A stretch of 64,000 nt of DNA from Mycobacterium sp. URHB0044 (GTDB taxonomy: Bacteria > Actinomycetota > Actinomycetes > Mycobacteriales > Mycobacteriaceae), in contig NZ_JIAW01000028.1 in the NCBI RefSeq assembly GCF_000620625.1, positions 20,813 through 84,812 of the forward strand. Direction: 5' to 3'. Positions within the stretch are counted from its first letter, which is position 1; the number at the start of each line of letters is the position of its first letter. A program made the position numbers and the translations under genes. This document shows positions 25,448 through 33,156 of the stretch, in pieces. The notes beneath the pieces were generated by a model. That model was given only the letters and a program-made list of their open reading frames with translations, was not told the origin of the DNA and did no database searches.

Positions 25448-26592
25448 TTGCCCGCCGCGGCCTTGAGCTCGTCGTAGATGCCGATGATCGTGCCCTCAGC
25501 CGACGTCATTTGGCTGTAGACCAGCTTCTTCATGATGTCGTCGCTGATGAAGACCAAGTCGGGCCGTTTGATGTCGGCCTTCTTGGCCGCATCCTCGATT
25601 CCCTTGATCCCGGTGTTGTAGCCGATGTAGAGGAGCTCCTTGAGGGAGACGACGGGGTCGAGCACGTAGTTGATGAATTCGTACGCGGCGTCTTCGTGTG
25701 GTGCGCCCTTGACGATGGCCCAGTTGTCCTGCCACAGGTTGGCCCCCTCCGACGGCCAGACCCACTTGTACCTGTCGGGCTCGGCGTTCGCGAGGATGCC
25801 GAGCCGGGCGTCACCGTTCCAGCAGTGGATCAGCGCGCGGGCGGAGGAGGAGATCGATGCGTTGGTGGACGACTCGAAGGCCTGCACGTGCGGAGCGATC
25901 TTGTCGATGATGAAGGAGCGGTAGGCCGCGATGTGGGCGGGATCGGTTGTGTTCTCGTCGATTCCGTTGGCATAGAAATAGGTGAACGCGACCTCGCTCT
26001 GGTCTTCGAGGAGCGAAAGGCTTCCCGACGCCTCCTTCTGCGCGGCGTCGAGGAAGTCCACCCAAGACTTCAGTTCGCGCTTGATGATGGTGGTGTCGTA
26101 GACGTAGCCCGTCGAGCCCCAGTCCTTGCACACGCTGTACTTGTTGCCGGGGTCGAACGGGGTATCGACCACTTTGGCCGTGAGGTTGCTCATGTTCGGC
26201 AGCTTCGAGTGATCGAGCTCGGTGAGCAGCCCGGCGGTCGCCATCTGTTGAATGTTCGAGTGGGTGGGCACGCAGATGTCGTAGCCTGTCGTGCCCTTGG
26301 CCGCACTGAGTTTGGCGATCATCTCGGGGTTGGAGCCGTACGAGTCGAGGGTGATCTTCGGGCCCTTGGCCGAGGTGAAGTCCGTCAGCACGGCAGGGTC
26401 GTCGTACTCGCCCCAGGTGTAGATGTTGAGGCCGCCGGACGACGCGCCACCACCACCGCCCGACGAATTCGAGCAGGCGGCGAGGAAGGCGCCGACCCCG
26501 AGCGCTGCGGTGCCACCCAGAAAGGTTCTGCGGCTGAGCGAGTTCCGCATTGCCTCGGGAACGAGAGCACGGATGTTCTTCTGCTGATTCAT
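25444..26592 (-). CDS. Polyamine-type ABC substrate-binding lipoprotein (Tat-exported)
   Basis: This 382-residue PotD/PotF-like binding protein has a twin-arginine signal (SRRTFLGGTAALGVGAF) ending in a lipobox LAAC, so it should be exported folded by Tat and anchored by lipidation. The mature part starts with a Ser/Gly linker and LNIYTWGEYDDPAVLTDF, the usual PotD-type beginning (YxWxEY). KDWGSTGYVYDTT, SEGANLWQDNWAIVKGAPH and AYEFINYVLDP are characteristic of polyamine binders. The ATG at 26592 is preferred to an upstream in-frame start at 26631. It is 49 bp downstream of the ATPase gene and overlaps the first permease by 4 bp. The ligand could be putrescine, spermidine or another amine. 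Confidence 0.88.
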   Translation of the reverse strand: MNQQKNIRALVPEAMRNSLSRRTFLGGTAALGVGAFLAACSNSSGGGGGASSGGLNIYTWGEYDDPAVLTDFTSAKGPKITLDSYGSNPEMIAKLSAAKGTTGYDICVPTHSNIQQMATAGLLTELDHSKLPNMSNLTAKVVDTPFDPGNKYSVCKDWGSTGYVYDTTIIKRELKSWVDFLDAAQKEASGSLSLLEDQSEVAFTYFYANGIDENTTDPAHIAAYRSFIIDKIAPHVQAFESSTNASISSSARALIHCWNGDARLGILANAEPDRYKWVWPSEGANLWQDNWAIVKGAPHEDAAYEFINYVLDPVVSLKELLYIGYNTGIKGIEDAAKKADIKRPDLVFISDDIMKKLVYSQMTSAEGTIIGIYDELKAAAGK

Positions 26593-26641
26593 GGCGTGAC
26601 TTCCAGTTCGGGTCGACGGGACGATGGACAACAGCGAGCGG

Positions 26642-27787
26642 TTACGACGTGAAGATCCGTACGGCGTCCGCCGACCACGAACACGTCACGGGTGATCCGA
26701 GTTCGGTGGGCGGGTTGGCGGCGCGGGGCAGACGGGCCAGAATCTGGTCGTCGCTCGGAGTGTGGATGACCAATTGCAGGCTGTGACCGAGTTCTGACAC
26801 CCCGAGCAGCGTGCCGGTGACGGAGTTGACCAACGTGTCCGAGGCCGCACCGGCCGGTGCGGTCGTGACCACGACCGACTCAGGCCTGATCGCCGCAGTG
26901 ACCTCGGCGCCGGCCGCGGCAGGCACGCTGCCCTTCGTGGGCCGTGACGAATGGAGGGAGAGGCCGGCGGTCTGCACACTCACCCCCGCGCGATCGAAGG
27001 ATGTGATCGTGCCGGAGAAGGAGTTCTGCCTGCCGATGAACCCGGCCACGAAGGCCGACTCCGGCTCGTCGTAAACGCTTGAGGCCGTACCGATCTGCTC
27101 GATCCGTCCGTCCTTCATGACCGCGACGCGGTCGCTCATCGACAGCGCTTCCTCCTGATCGTGCGTGACGAAGATGAACGTGGTGCCGAGTTCGTGCTGC
27201 AGCAGCTTCAGCTCGACCTGCATCTCCTCCCGCAACTTTCGGTCCAAAGCGCTCATCGGCTCGTCCAGCAGCAGAACGGCGGGGCGGTTCACCAAAGCCC
27301 TTGCCAGCGCGATGCGTTGCTGCTGGCCGCCCGAGAGCTGCGCCGGTTTCCGGGAGGCGAACGCAGTCATTCTCACCATGTCGAGAGCGCGGCTCACCCG
27401 GCCGGCCATCTCCGCCTTCGGCACGCCCGAGCGGCGCAGACCGTAGGCGACGTTGTCGGCGACCTTCATGTGCGGGAACAGTGCGTAGGCCTGGAACACG
27501 GTGTTCACCGGGCGTTTGTGCGGCGGCAGGTTCTCGACGTTGCGACCCGAGATCTGGATGGAGCCGTCATCGGGGAATTCGAAGCCGCCGATCATCCGCA
27601 ATGTCGTCGTCTTGCCGCACCCGCTCGGCCCCAGCAGGCTGAGGAACTCGCCGGCCCGAACGTGCAGAGTGACGTTGTCCACGGCAACGGCGGACCCGTA
27701 AACCTTGCTGAGGGAGCGCAGTTCGACGGAGCCGGCCACGGAGTCGGGAGGCGCGGTCACTTCGGAGGGCAGATCGGTGATGCTCAT
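26642..27787 (-). CDS. ABC transporter ATPase, PotA-like
   Basis: This 381-residue ATPase energises the polyamine-type importer. Motifs in order: Walker A GPSGCGKT (about residues 53-60), Q-loop VFQAYALFPHM, signature LSGGQQQR, Walker B VLLLDEP, D-loop SALD, switch His in FVTHDQEEA. A TOBE domain fills residues about 290-375. The ATG at 27787 overlaps the amidohydrolase stop by 4 bp. It is more like PotA/FbpC than the sugar-type ATPase at 51867. Confidence 0.92.
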   Translation of the reverse strand: MSITDLPSEVTAPPDSVAGSVELRSLSKVYGSAVAVDNVTLHVRAGEFLSLLGPSGCGKTTTLRMIGGFEFPDDGSIQISGRNVENLPPHKRPVNTVFQAYALFPHMKVADNVAYGLRRSGVPKAEMAGRVSRALDMVRMTAFASRKPAQLSGGQQQRIALARALVNRPAVLLLDEPMSALDRKLREEMQVELKLLQHELGTTFIFVTHDQEEALSMSDRVAVMKDGRIEQIGTASSVYDEPESAFVAGFIGRQNSFSGTITSFDRAGVSVQTAGLSLHSSRPTKGSVPAAAGAEVTAAIRPESVVVTTAPAGAASDTLVNSVTGTLLGVSELGHSLQLVIHTPSDDQILARLPRAANPPTELGSPVTCSWSADAVRIFTS

Positions 27788-29436
27788 ACCGATACCAGCG
27801 TCGCGGAGGCGTCGTAGACGATTTCGCCGCCGATGATCGTGTAGGCGACGGTGGCCGAACCGATCTCGGCCACCGGCGCGGCGAAGATGTCGCGGTCGAG
27901 AATGACGATGTCGCCGGCCTTTCCGACTTCGATGGTTCCCGAACGCTGCTCGTCGTGGTTGAGGTAGGCCGTGCCCAGGCTGTGCGCTATCAGTGCGTCG
28001 GCAAGGGAGAGTGCCTGCTCGCCGAGGAAGGGCATTGCGGCCGGACCCGTCACACCTGCGGGGGCCCGGTTGACGCTGGTGTGGATGATCTCCAGGGGAT
28101 TCGCCGTGCTCACCGGCCAGTCACTGCCCGAGGCCAACGGCGCTCCCGCCCGCTGCAGCGACCCGAACGGATACTGCCAAGCGGCTCTGCGGGTGCCGAG
28201 GAACGGGATCGTCAGGACGTCCATCTGCGGCTCGTGTCTGGCCCAGAGCGGCTGCATGTTGGCGACCACGCCTAGTTCGGCGAACCGGGCGACGTCGTCG
28301 GGGTGCACCACCTGGATGTGTGCCAGCGTATGCCGAAGATCCTTGTCGCCGTTGGCCTTGCGGGCCGCCTCGATCGCGTCGAGCGACTCGCGCACGGCCC
28401 GGTCGCCGAGGGCGTGGAAGTGCAGCTGGAAGCCCAATGCATCGAGTTGCGTGGAGATCTCGATGAGCGTCGTCGGGTCGACGAAGCTCTTGCCCATGTT
28501 CTCGCCCGGACAGCCGCACGCATCCAGGTAGGGCTCGAGCATCCCGGCCGTGAAGTTCTCGGCGACGCCGTCCTGCATGATCTTTACGGTGGTCGCCGCG
28601 AATCCGGCGGCCAACGCGCGTTCGCGCTTCTCGACGAGTTCGGGAATCTGCTCGAGACCTCGGTTGCGGTCCCACCACAGCGCCCCGACGACGTGGGCCT
28701 TCAGCACACCGGACGCCACGCCACGCAAGTACGAGTCGAGCGGGTCGGGGGTGCCGTTGGTGGCGCCGACGATGGCGTCCTGCCACGCGGTGACCCCCCA
28801 GGCGAACAATTGCCGCTGAGCGATCTTCAGCGCCTCGTCCATGTCGTCCTGGCTCGGCTGCGGGATATGTTGTGCGACAAGGTCCATGGCGCCTTCCTGC
28901 AACGTCCCGATCGCGTGGCCGTCGGCGTCGCGTTCGATGCGACCGTCGAACGGGTCGGGCGTCCCATCGTCGATGCTGCCGATCTGCAGGGCCTTGGTGT
29001 TGACCCAGGCGCCGTGACCGTCGCGGTTGGGGAAGAACGCCGGCCGGTCGGACACGATGGCGTCGAGCGCCGCCGCCGTCGGCAACCCGCCAGGGAACGA
29101 GTCCATCGACCATCCCCCACCGGTGATCCAGGGCAGCTCGGGATTGGCCGCGGCGTATTCGGCGATGCGAGTGAGGTAGCCGTCCGCGGTGCCGTACGGG
29201 GTCAGGTCGCAGGCGATCATGTCGAGGCCGGCGTGATACGGGTGGATGTGACTGTCTTGAAAGCCCGGGGAGACAAGGCCGCCCGCCGCGTCGATCTCGA
29301 CGGCGTCGGGGGCGGTGAGCGCATCCGCACCGATCGCGGTGATGATGCCGTTTTCGACGAGAACGGGCTCTTCGACGATGCCGGCAGGTGTGAAGACGTG
29401 GCCCCCGGTGATCAGCAGGCGGTCGCGAGTAGCCAT
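27784..29436 (-). CDS. Amidohydrolase family 3 protein (YtcJ / N-substituted formamide deformylase-like)
   Basis: This 550-residue metal-dependent hydrolase has a composite beta domain at both ends and a TIM barrel. The metal site shows DSHIHPYHAG (HxH after beta 1), LHFHALGDRAV (His), and GSDWPVSTANPLE (Asp) near the C-terminus; IEVGKAGDIVILDRD closes the fold. Family members deformylate N-substituted formamides or hydrolyse other amides; the substrate here is not known. Being second in an operon with an amine importer and an amine oxidase, it may release an amine from an N-acyl or N-formyl compound. The ATG at 29436 has AAGGATTG upstream and is 4 bp after the regulator stop. Confidence 0.85.
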   Translation of the reverse strand: MATRDRLLITGGHVFTPAGIVEEPVLVENGIITAIGADALTAPDAVEIDAAGGLVSPGFQDSHIHPYHAGLDMIACDLTPYGTADGYLTRIAEYAAANPELPWITGGGWSMDSFPGGLPTAAALDAIVSDRPAFFPNRDGHGAWVNTKALQIGSIDDGTPDPFDGRIERDADGHAIGTLQEGAMDLVAQHIPQPSQDDMDEALKIAQRQLFAWGVTAWQDAIVGATNGTPDPLDSYLRGVASGVLKAHVVGALWWDRNRGLEQIPELVEKRERALAAGFAATTVKIMQDGVAENFTAGMLEPYLDACGCPGENMGKSFVDPTTLIEISTQLDALGFQLHFHALGDRAVRESLDAIEAARKANGDKDLRHTLAHIQVVHPDDVARFAELGVVANMQPLWARHEPQMDVLTIPFLGTRRAAWQYPFGSLQRAGAPLASGSDWPVSTANPLEIIHTSVNRAPAGVTGPAAMPFLGEQALSLADALIAHSLGTAYLNHDEQRSGTIEVGKAGDIVILDRDIFAAPVAEIGSATVAYTIIGGEIVYDASATLVSV

Positions 29437-29440
29437 GGTG

Positions 29441-30094
29441 TCAATCCTTAATCTGGTGTGCGGCAGATGCATTGAGCGGGTTCGTGTCGACCGGCGGAGT
29501 GAAGTGGGACGTGATCCACATGGCCTGGGCCGGGGTCGCACCGATGTTGACGGCCCGGTGGGGTATCGACGAGAGGTATTCGACGCTGTCGCGGGGTCCG
29601 AGGATGAACGTCTCGGAGGCGATGGAGATTTCGATGTGGCCGGTGAGCACGTAGAACAGCTCCTGCGCGTTGTCGTGGGCATACGCCTCGGGGCCGGTCG
29701 AGCCGCCAACGTCGAACGAGCCTTCGTAGACTTCGAGCTGGTGGATCGGCGGCCGCGAAAGCAGTAGCTTCTGCAGTCCGCTGTCACTGGAGAAGATGGG
29801 CCGCTCGTGCGCTCGAAGCACGGGACGCGAGACGGGTGCTTCGTCGGCGAGCAGGTCGGCGACCGAAATGCTCACGGCCGCGGAGATGCGCTTCAGCGCG
29901 CCGACGGACACTCCGCACTTGCCGTTCTCCAGCTGGCTGATGAAGCCCGCACTGACCCCCGCCCGGGCGGCGACATCGCGCGTCGACAGCCGGAGGCGTT
30001 CGCGGGCCTCCCGCAGCCGACTGCCGAGTGTGGCGCGAGCCGCTCGGTCGATGTCGGTTACGGCGATCGTGGGTTCGGAAAACACGTGCCTCAT
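29441..30094 (-). CDS. XRE-family regulator with cupin sensor domain (PuuR-like)
   Basis: This regulator of about 217 residues has an N-terminal helix-turn-helix (LGSRLREARERLRLSTRDVA, AGVSAGFISQLENG) and a C-terminal cupin barrel (about residues 110-200, with AHDNAQELFYVLTGHIEI and GPRDSVEYLSSIPHR). The same layout is found in PuuR, the putrescine-responsive repressor. It is the first gene of the amine operon. The ATG at 30094 is chosen; a GTG at 30109 is possible but lies inside a perfect palindrome (30097-30115) that looks like its own operator. Regulation by a small amine or amide ligand is inferred. Confidence 0.87.
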   Translation of the reverse strand: MRHVFSEPTIAVTDIDRAARATLGSRLREARERLRLSTRDVAARAGVSAGFISQLENGKCGVSVGALKRISAAVSISVADLLADEAPVSRPVLRAHERPIFSSDSGLQKLLLSRPPIHQLEVYEGSFDVGGSTGPEAYAHDNAQELFYVLTGHIEISIASETFILGPRDSVEYLSSIPHRAVNIGATPAQAMWITSHFTPPVDTNPLNASAAHQIKD

Positions 30095-30096
30095 TT

Positions 30097-30115
30097 CGTT
30101 AAGACGCACTTAACG
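30097..30115. promoter_or_regulatory. Palindromic operator of the amine operon
   Basis: CGTTAAG-acgca-CTTAACG has perfect 7-bp arms and ends two bases before the regulator's start codon. A further ACTTAACG half-site occurs near 30187-30194. The position suggests autorepression by the XRE-cupin protein. Confidence 0.55.
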
Positions 30116-30283
30116 GATCGCTTACTGAGGCTAAAGCTATGGCCGCATGCGCCAATGCGCAAGACCCGAGGCTCGAAAGCCAGCAGACTTAACGCAACCG
30201 AAAAGATCGCACGACCCGTGACTTGGGTGCGGAAACCGTCGCGCAGCGAACGAAAACGCTCGCGAATCGCAGGGTGGGACTGC

Positions 30284-31033
30284 TTAGGCGAAGCGCTTGG
30301 TGAACCGAGGCGGCAGCACCTTGATGAGCTCGACCAGCGGCCACCACGGCCAGGCCGGGACGACGGCGCGGCCCTTCTCCTTCTCGATGGCGTCGACCAT
30401 CGCCTTGACGCCGGTCTCGTTGTCGACCATCAGCATCGTGGTGCCCGACTTGGCCGTCATCTCCGACTCGATGTAGCCGGGCTCGAGCACCGTGATCTTG
30501 ATCGGACCCGACGGATACTCTGCGCGCAACGACTCGCCAAGCGACGTGACGCCGGCCTTGCTGGCGGCGTAGGCGGCCTTGGTGCCGGGCACGCCCTTGT
30601 TGCCAAGCACCGACGAGACCAGGACGAGGTGGCCCGCACCCGTCTTCTTGAACATCTCCAGCGCGGTCTCGATCTGCACCAGCGCGGACACGAGGTTGGT
30701 CTCGATGGTGGCCTTGTTGGCCCATGGCTTGCCGCCGCCCAGCGGGTAGCCCTTGCCGATGCCGGCGTTGACGATGATGCAGTCGATGCCGCCCAGTTCC
30801 TCGCTCAGCTCGCCGAACACCTTGGGCACGGCCTCGTGGTCGTTGACGTCGAGCGCGGCGATCGCGACGGTGATGTTCGGATGCCGGCCGGTCAGCTCGG
30901 CCTTCAACTCCTCGAGGTTGTCGGTGCGACGCGCGCAGAGCGCTAGGTCACGGCCCTTGGCGGCAAACTGGCGGGCCATGCCCGCGCCGAGGCCCGAGCT
31001 GGCCCCGGTGATCAGGATCTTCTGGCGAGTCAC
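30284..31033 (-). CDS. Short-chain dehydrogenase/reductase (Rv0945 type)
   Basis: This 249-residue Rossmann-fold oxidoreductase has the cofactor motif TGASSGLGAGMAR (about residues 9-21), an NADP-favouring Arg pair CARRTDNL, the NAG motif in IIVNAGIGKG, and the catalytic Ser...Tyr-x-x-x-Lys in VSSVLGNKGVPGTKAAYAASK. It corresponds to Rv0945 next to the Fpg/Nei-like gene, as in M. tuberculosis. The start is GTG 31033. The substrate is unknown; this subgroup is often annotated as ketoreductase. The 168-bp gap on the left separates it from the amine operon; the divergent neighbour is a secreted chorismate mutase. Confidence 0.9.
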   Translation of the reverse strand: MTRQKILITGASSGLGAGMARQFAAKGRDLALCARRTDNLEELKAELTGRHPNITVAIAALDVNDHEAVPKVFGELSEELGGIDCIIVNAGIGKGYPLGGGKPWANKATIETNLVSALVQIETALEMFKKTGAGHLVLVSSVLGNKGVPGTKAAYAASKAGVTSLGESLRAEYPSGPIKITVLEPGYIESEMTAKSGTTMLMVDNETGVKAMVDAIEKEKGRAVVPAWPWWPLVELIKVLPPRFTKRFA

Positions 31034-31070
31034 CTGGACAGACTAACCAGTTGGGTGATGATGGTTCACC

Positions 31071-31631
31071 GTGAGGCGTCGCGTACTACTCCTGGTCGGA
31101 ATCGTGCTCAGTGGTCTGATCGGTGTGGCGCCCGCCGCACAGGCCGACGACCCCAGCCCGCTGTACGGGCTGGTCGACGCGGCCGCACAGCGACTGCAGA
31201 CCGCGGACCCCGTCGCGGCGTTCAAGTGGGTCGACGGCGGATCCATCGAGGACGCGGCGCGCGTCAAGCAGGTGCTGGACGCGGTCGGCGCCGACGCTAC
31301 GAGGCACGGCATCGACGAGGCGTTCGTCCGTGCGGCGTTCGGCGACCAGATCCACGCCACCGAGGGCATCGAGTACACCCGCTTCGGCCAGTGGAAGCTG
31401 GATCCCGCCGCCGCACCGACGACCGCCCCTGACCTGTCCGAATCACGCACGGCCATCGATGGTTTCAACCGCTCCATCGTCGACGAGATGGCGGAGCACT
31501 GGGACGTGCTGCGCGGCCCCGGATGCACGCAGGCCGTGACCGACGCCCGCACCGCCGTCGTGGCCGACCGCCGGCTCGACCCGCTCTACGACCAGGCGCT
31601 CACGTTCGCCACCCACTCGTACTGCGGCTAG
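31071..31631 (+). CDS. Secreted chorismate mutase, AroQ-gamma type
   Basis: This 186-residue exported chorismate mutase resembles Rv1885c. A Sec signal (MRRRVLLLVGIVLSGLIG, cleavage after AQA near residue 25) precedes an all-helical AroQ domain. Conserved pieces are LVDAAAQRLQTADPVAAFKW, the Gln/Arg-containing helix DQIHATEGIEYTRFGQWK, and the C-terminal half DLSESRTAIDGFN. Cysteines in GPGCTQAV and HSYCG are placed for the disulfide seen in secreted forms. It would act in the periplasm, away from the normal pathway, where chorismate is not expected. The GTG at 31071 starts just after a tight divergent promoter with the SDR gene. Confidence 0.88.
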   Translation: MRRRVLLLVGIVLSGLIGVAPAAQADDPSPLYGLVDAAAQRLQTADPVAAFKWVDGGSIEDAARVKQVLDAVGADATRHGIDEAFVRAAFGDQIHATEGIEYTRFGQWKLDPAAAPTTAPDLSESRTAIDGFNRSIVDEMAEHWDVLRGPGCTQAVTDARTAVVADRRLDPLYDQALTFATHSYCG

Positions 31632-31655
31632 CGCTGCAGGCGCATGTGGCGTTCG

Positions 31656-31746
31656 CGTCCCTATGCGCGTTTTCCACACCATGGTGGTTCGTCGGGCCAC
31701 GACCGGCCTTGTCCACGACCGTGGTGTCGAAAACGTGCATGGGACG
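31656..31746. terminator. Long imperfect hairpin between convergent genes
   Basis: Arms at 31656-31681 and 31722-31746 pair imperfectly (CGTCCC...CGTTTTCCACACCA against TGGTGTCGAAAACG...GGGACG) around about 40 bases. It sits in the 157-bp gap between the secreted chorismate mutase and the Fpg/Nei gene and should terminate both. Confidence 0.55.
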
Positions 31747-31788
31747 CAAGAGGGAGTCCCTGGACCAACGGGCTTCGCGGGCGTCACA

Positions 31789-32685
31789 TCACTTGAGCAG
31801 CTTGGACATTCGCCGGTCGGCCAGCACCTTGCCGCCCGTCTGGCACGTCGGGCAGTACTGGAACGACTTGTCGGCGAAGGACACTTCACGCACCGTGTCG
31901 CCGCACACCGGGCACGGCAGCCCGGTGCGGGCGTGCACCCGCAGACCCGAGCGCTTCTCGCCCTTCAGCGTGGCCGCGCCCTGCCCGACCAACCGCGTGA
32001 CGGCATCGGTGAGCACCGTGATCATCGCGTCGTGCAGGGCGGCGAGCTGGGCATCGGTGAGCTTGCCCGCCGTTGCGAACGGCGAGAGCTTCGCGACGTG
32101 CAGGATCTCGTCGCTGTAGGCGTTGCCGATACCGGCGATCACCTTCTGGTCGGTGATCACGTTCTTGATCCTGGCGCTGTTGCCCTTGAGCGCCGCCGCA
32201 AGGTCGTCGGGGCCGAGCGAAAGGGCATCCGGGCCGAGGGCAGCGATCTGCGGCACCTTCATCGGGTCGTCGACCAGCCACACCGCCAGCCGCTTCTGGG
32301 TGCCGGCCTCGGTGAGATCGAAGCCGGGAGCCGCCCCGGCGGCGACATTCGGCTGGGGTGCCTCACCGGGCTTTCCGAGATGCACCCTTAAGGCGATGGG
32401 GCTCTTGCCTCCCGGCCGCAGCGGCGCTGGCGACAACTGGTCGGACCAGCGCAGCCAGCCGGCCCGCGACAGGTGGGTGATGAGGTGCAGGTCCCCGCAT
32501 TGCAGGCCGAGGTACTTGGCCCACCGGTTGGCCCCGGTGACGGCCTGGCCGTGCAACGCCGAGATCGGCGGGTCGAACGTCTTCAGCACCGACAGCGCCG
32601 CGACGTCCACCCGACCGACGGTCAGGCCGACGGCGTGGCGGCGAAGGTGGTCGGCGAGCGCTTCGACCTCGGGCAGTTCTGGCAC
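31789..32685 (-). CDS. Fpg/Nei-family DNA glycosylase
   Basis: This 298-residue bifunctional glycosylase/AP lyase removes oxidised bases. The N-terminus PELPEVEAL supplies the catalytic Pro and Glu; the helix-two-turn-helix region contains QKVIAGIGNAYSDEI; the C-terminal zinc finger is CPVCGDTVREVSF...YCPTCQTGG, with all four Cys present. The start is GTG 32685, which places the proline directly after the initiator, as catalysis requires. M. tuberculosis Rv0944 at this place is, as I recall, a much shorter protein, so this looks like the full-length ancestor. It is in base-excision repair and near other repair genes (uvrD1, ligD, ku). Confidence 0.93.
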   Translation of the reverse strand: MPELPEVEALADHLRRHAVGLTVGRVDVAALSVLKTFDPPISALHGQAVTGANRWAKYLGLQCGDLHLITHLSRAGWLRWSDQLSPAPLRPGGKSPIALRVHLGKPGEAPQPNVAAGAAPGFDLTEAGTQKRLAVWLVDDPMKVPQIAALGPDALSLGPDDLAAALKGNSARIKNVITDQKVIAGIGNAYSDEILHVAKLSPFATAGKLTDAQLAALHDAMITVLTDAVTRLVGQGAATLKGEKRSGLRVHARTGLPCPVCGDTVREVSFADKSFQYCPTCQTGGKVLADRRMSKLLK

Positions 32686-32719
32686 GTTTTCCAGGTTAAG
32701 CGCTTGCCCGACACTCGGA

Positions 32720-33121
32720 CTAGGAAGCGCGCGACCTGGTGGCGTCGCGGACCACCAGGGACAACAGCCAGCTGACGACAGACAGGACGATCGCGGCCCA
32801 GATCGCCGTCCACCAGAAGTCGTCGATGTAGAGGCCCCAGTGCGTGGTGTTCTCGGTGATCCAGGACGTGATCCACAACATCAACGCGTTGATGACGATG
32901 TGAAACAGGCCGAGCGTGAGGATGTAGAGCGGGATCGAGAGGATCTGCACGATCGGCTTGATGATTGCGTTGACCAGGCCGAAGATCACGGCCACCACGA
33001 CGATGATTCCAATTCGTTGCAGCGTGTTGTCACCGCCGACGAACTCGATGCCGGAGACGACGAGGGTGACGACCCACAGCGCGAATCCGGTCAGCCCGGC
33101 ACGAACGAGAAACTGCCCCAT
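32720..33121 (-). CDS. Phage-holin-family (4-TMS) membrane protein
   Basis: This 133-residue protein is nearly all membrane, with four segments: LTGFALWVVTLVVSGIEFVG, IIVVVAVIFGLVNAIIKPIV, PLYILTLGLFHIVINALMLW and WTAIWAAIVLSVVSWLLSLV. This pattern, with NAIIKPIVxxLxxPLxxLTLGLF, is the Phage_holin_4_2 (DUF360-like) family common in actinobacteria. Chromosomal copies are not part of prophages and their role is unknown. ATG 33121 starts the natural N-terminus MGQFLVRAGL; longer in-frame reading to 33646 is out-of-phase cobF. It lies 34 bp upstream of the glycosylase gene. Confidence 0.88.
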   Translation of the reverse strand: MGQFLVRAGLTGFALWVVTLVVSGIEFVGGDNTLQRIGIIVVVAVIFGLVNAIIKPIVQILSIPLYILTLGLFHIVINALMLWITSWITENTTHWGLYIDDFWWTAIWAAIVLSVVSWLLSLVVRDATRSRAS

Positions 33122-33156
33122 GCGGGTGATCTTGCCACGCCGAAGGGCCCGCGAAC

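Noticed and set aside
32720..33121. Holin-family gene as evidence of a prophage
   Set aside because: No other phage genes are near; this family is a common chromosomal membrane protein in actinobacteria.
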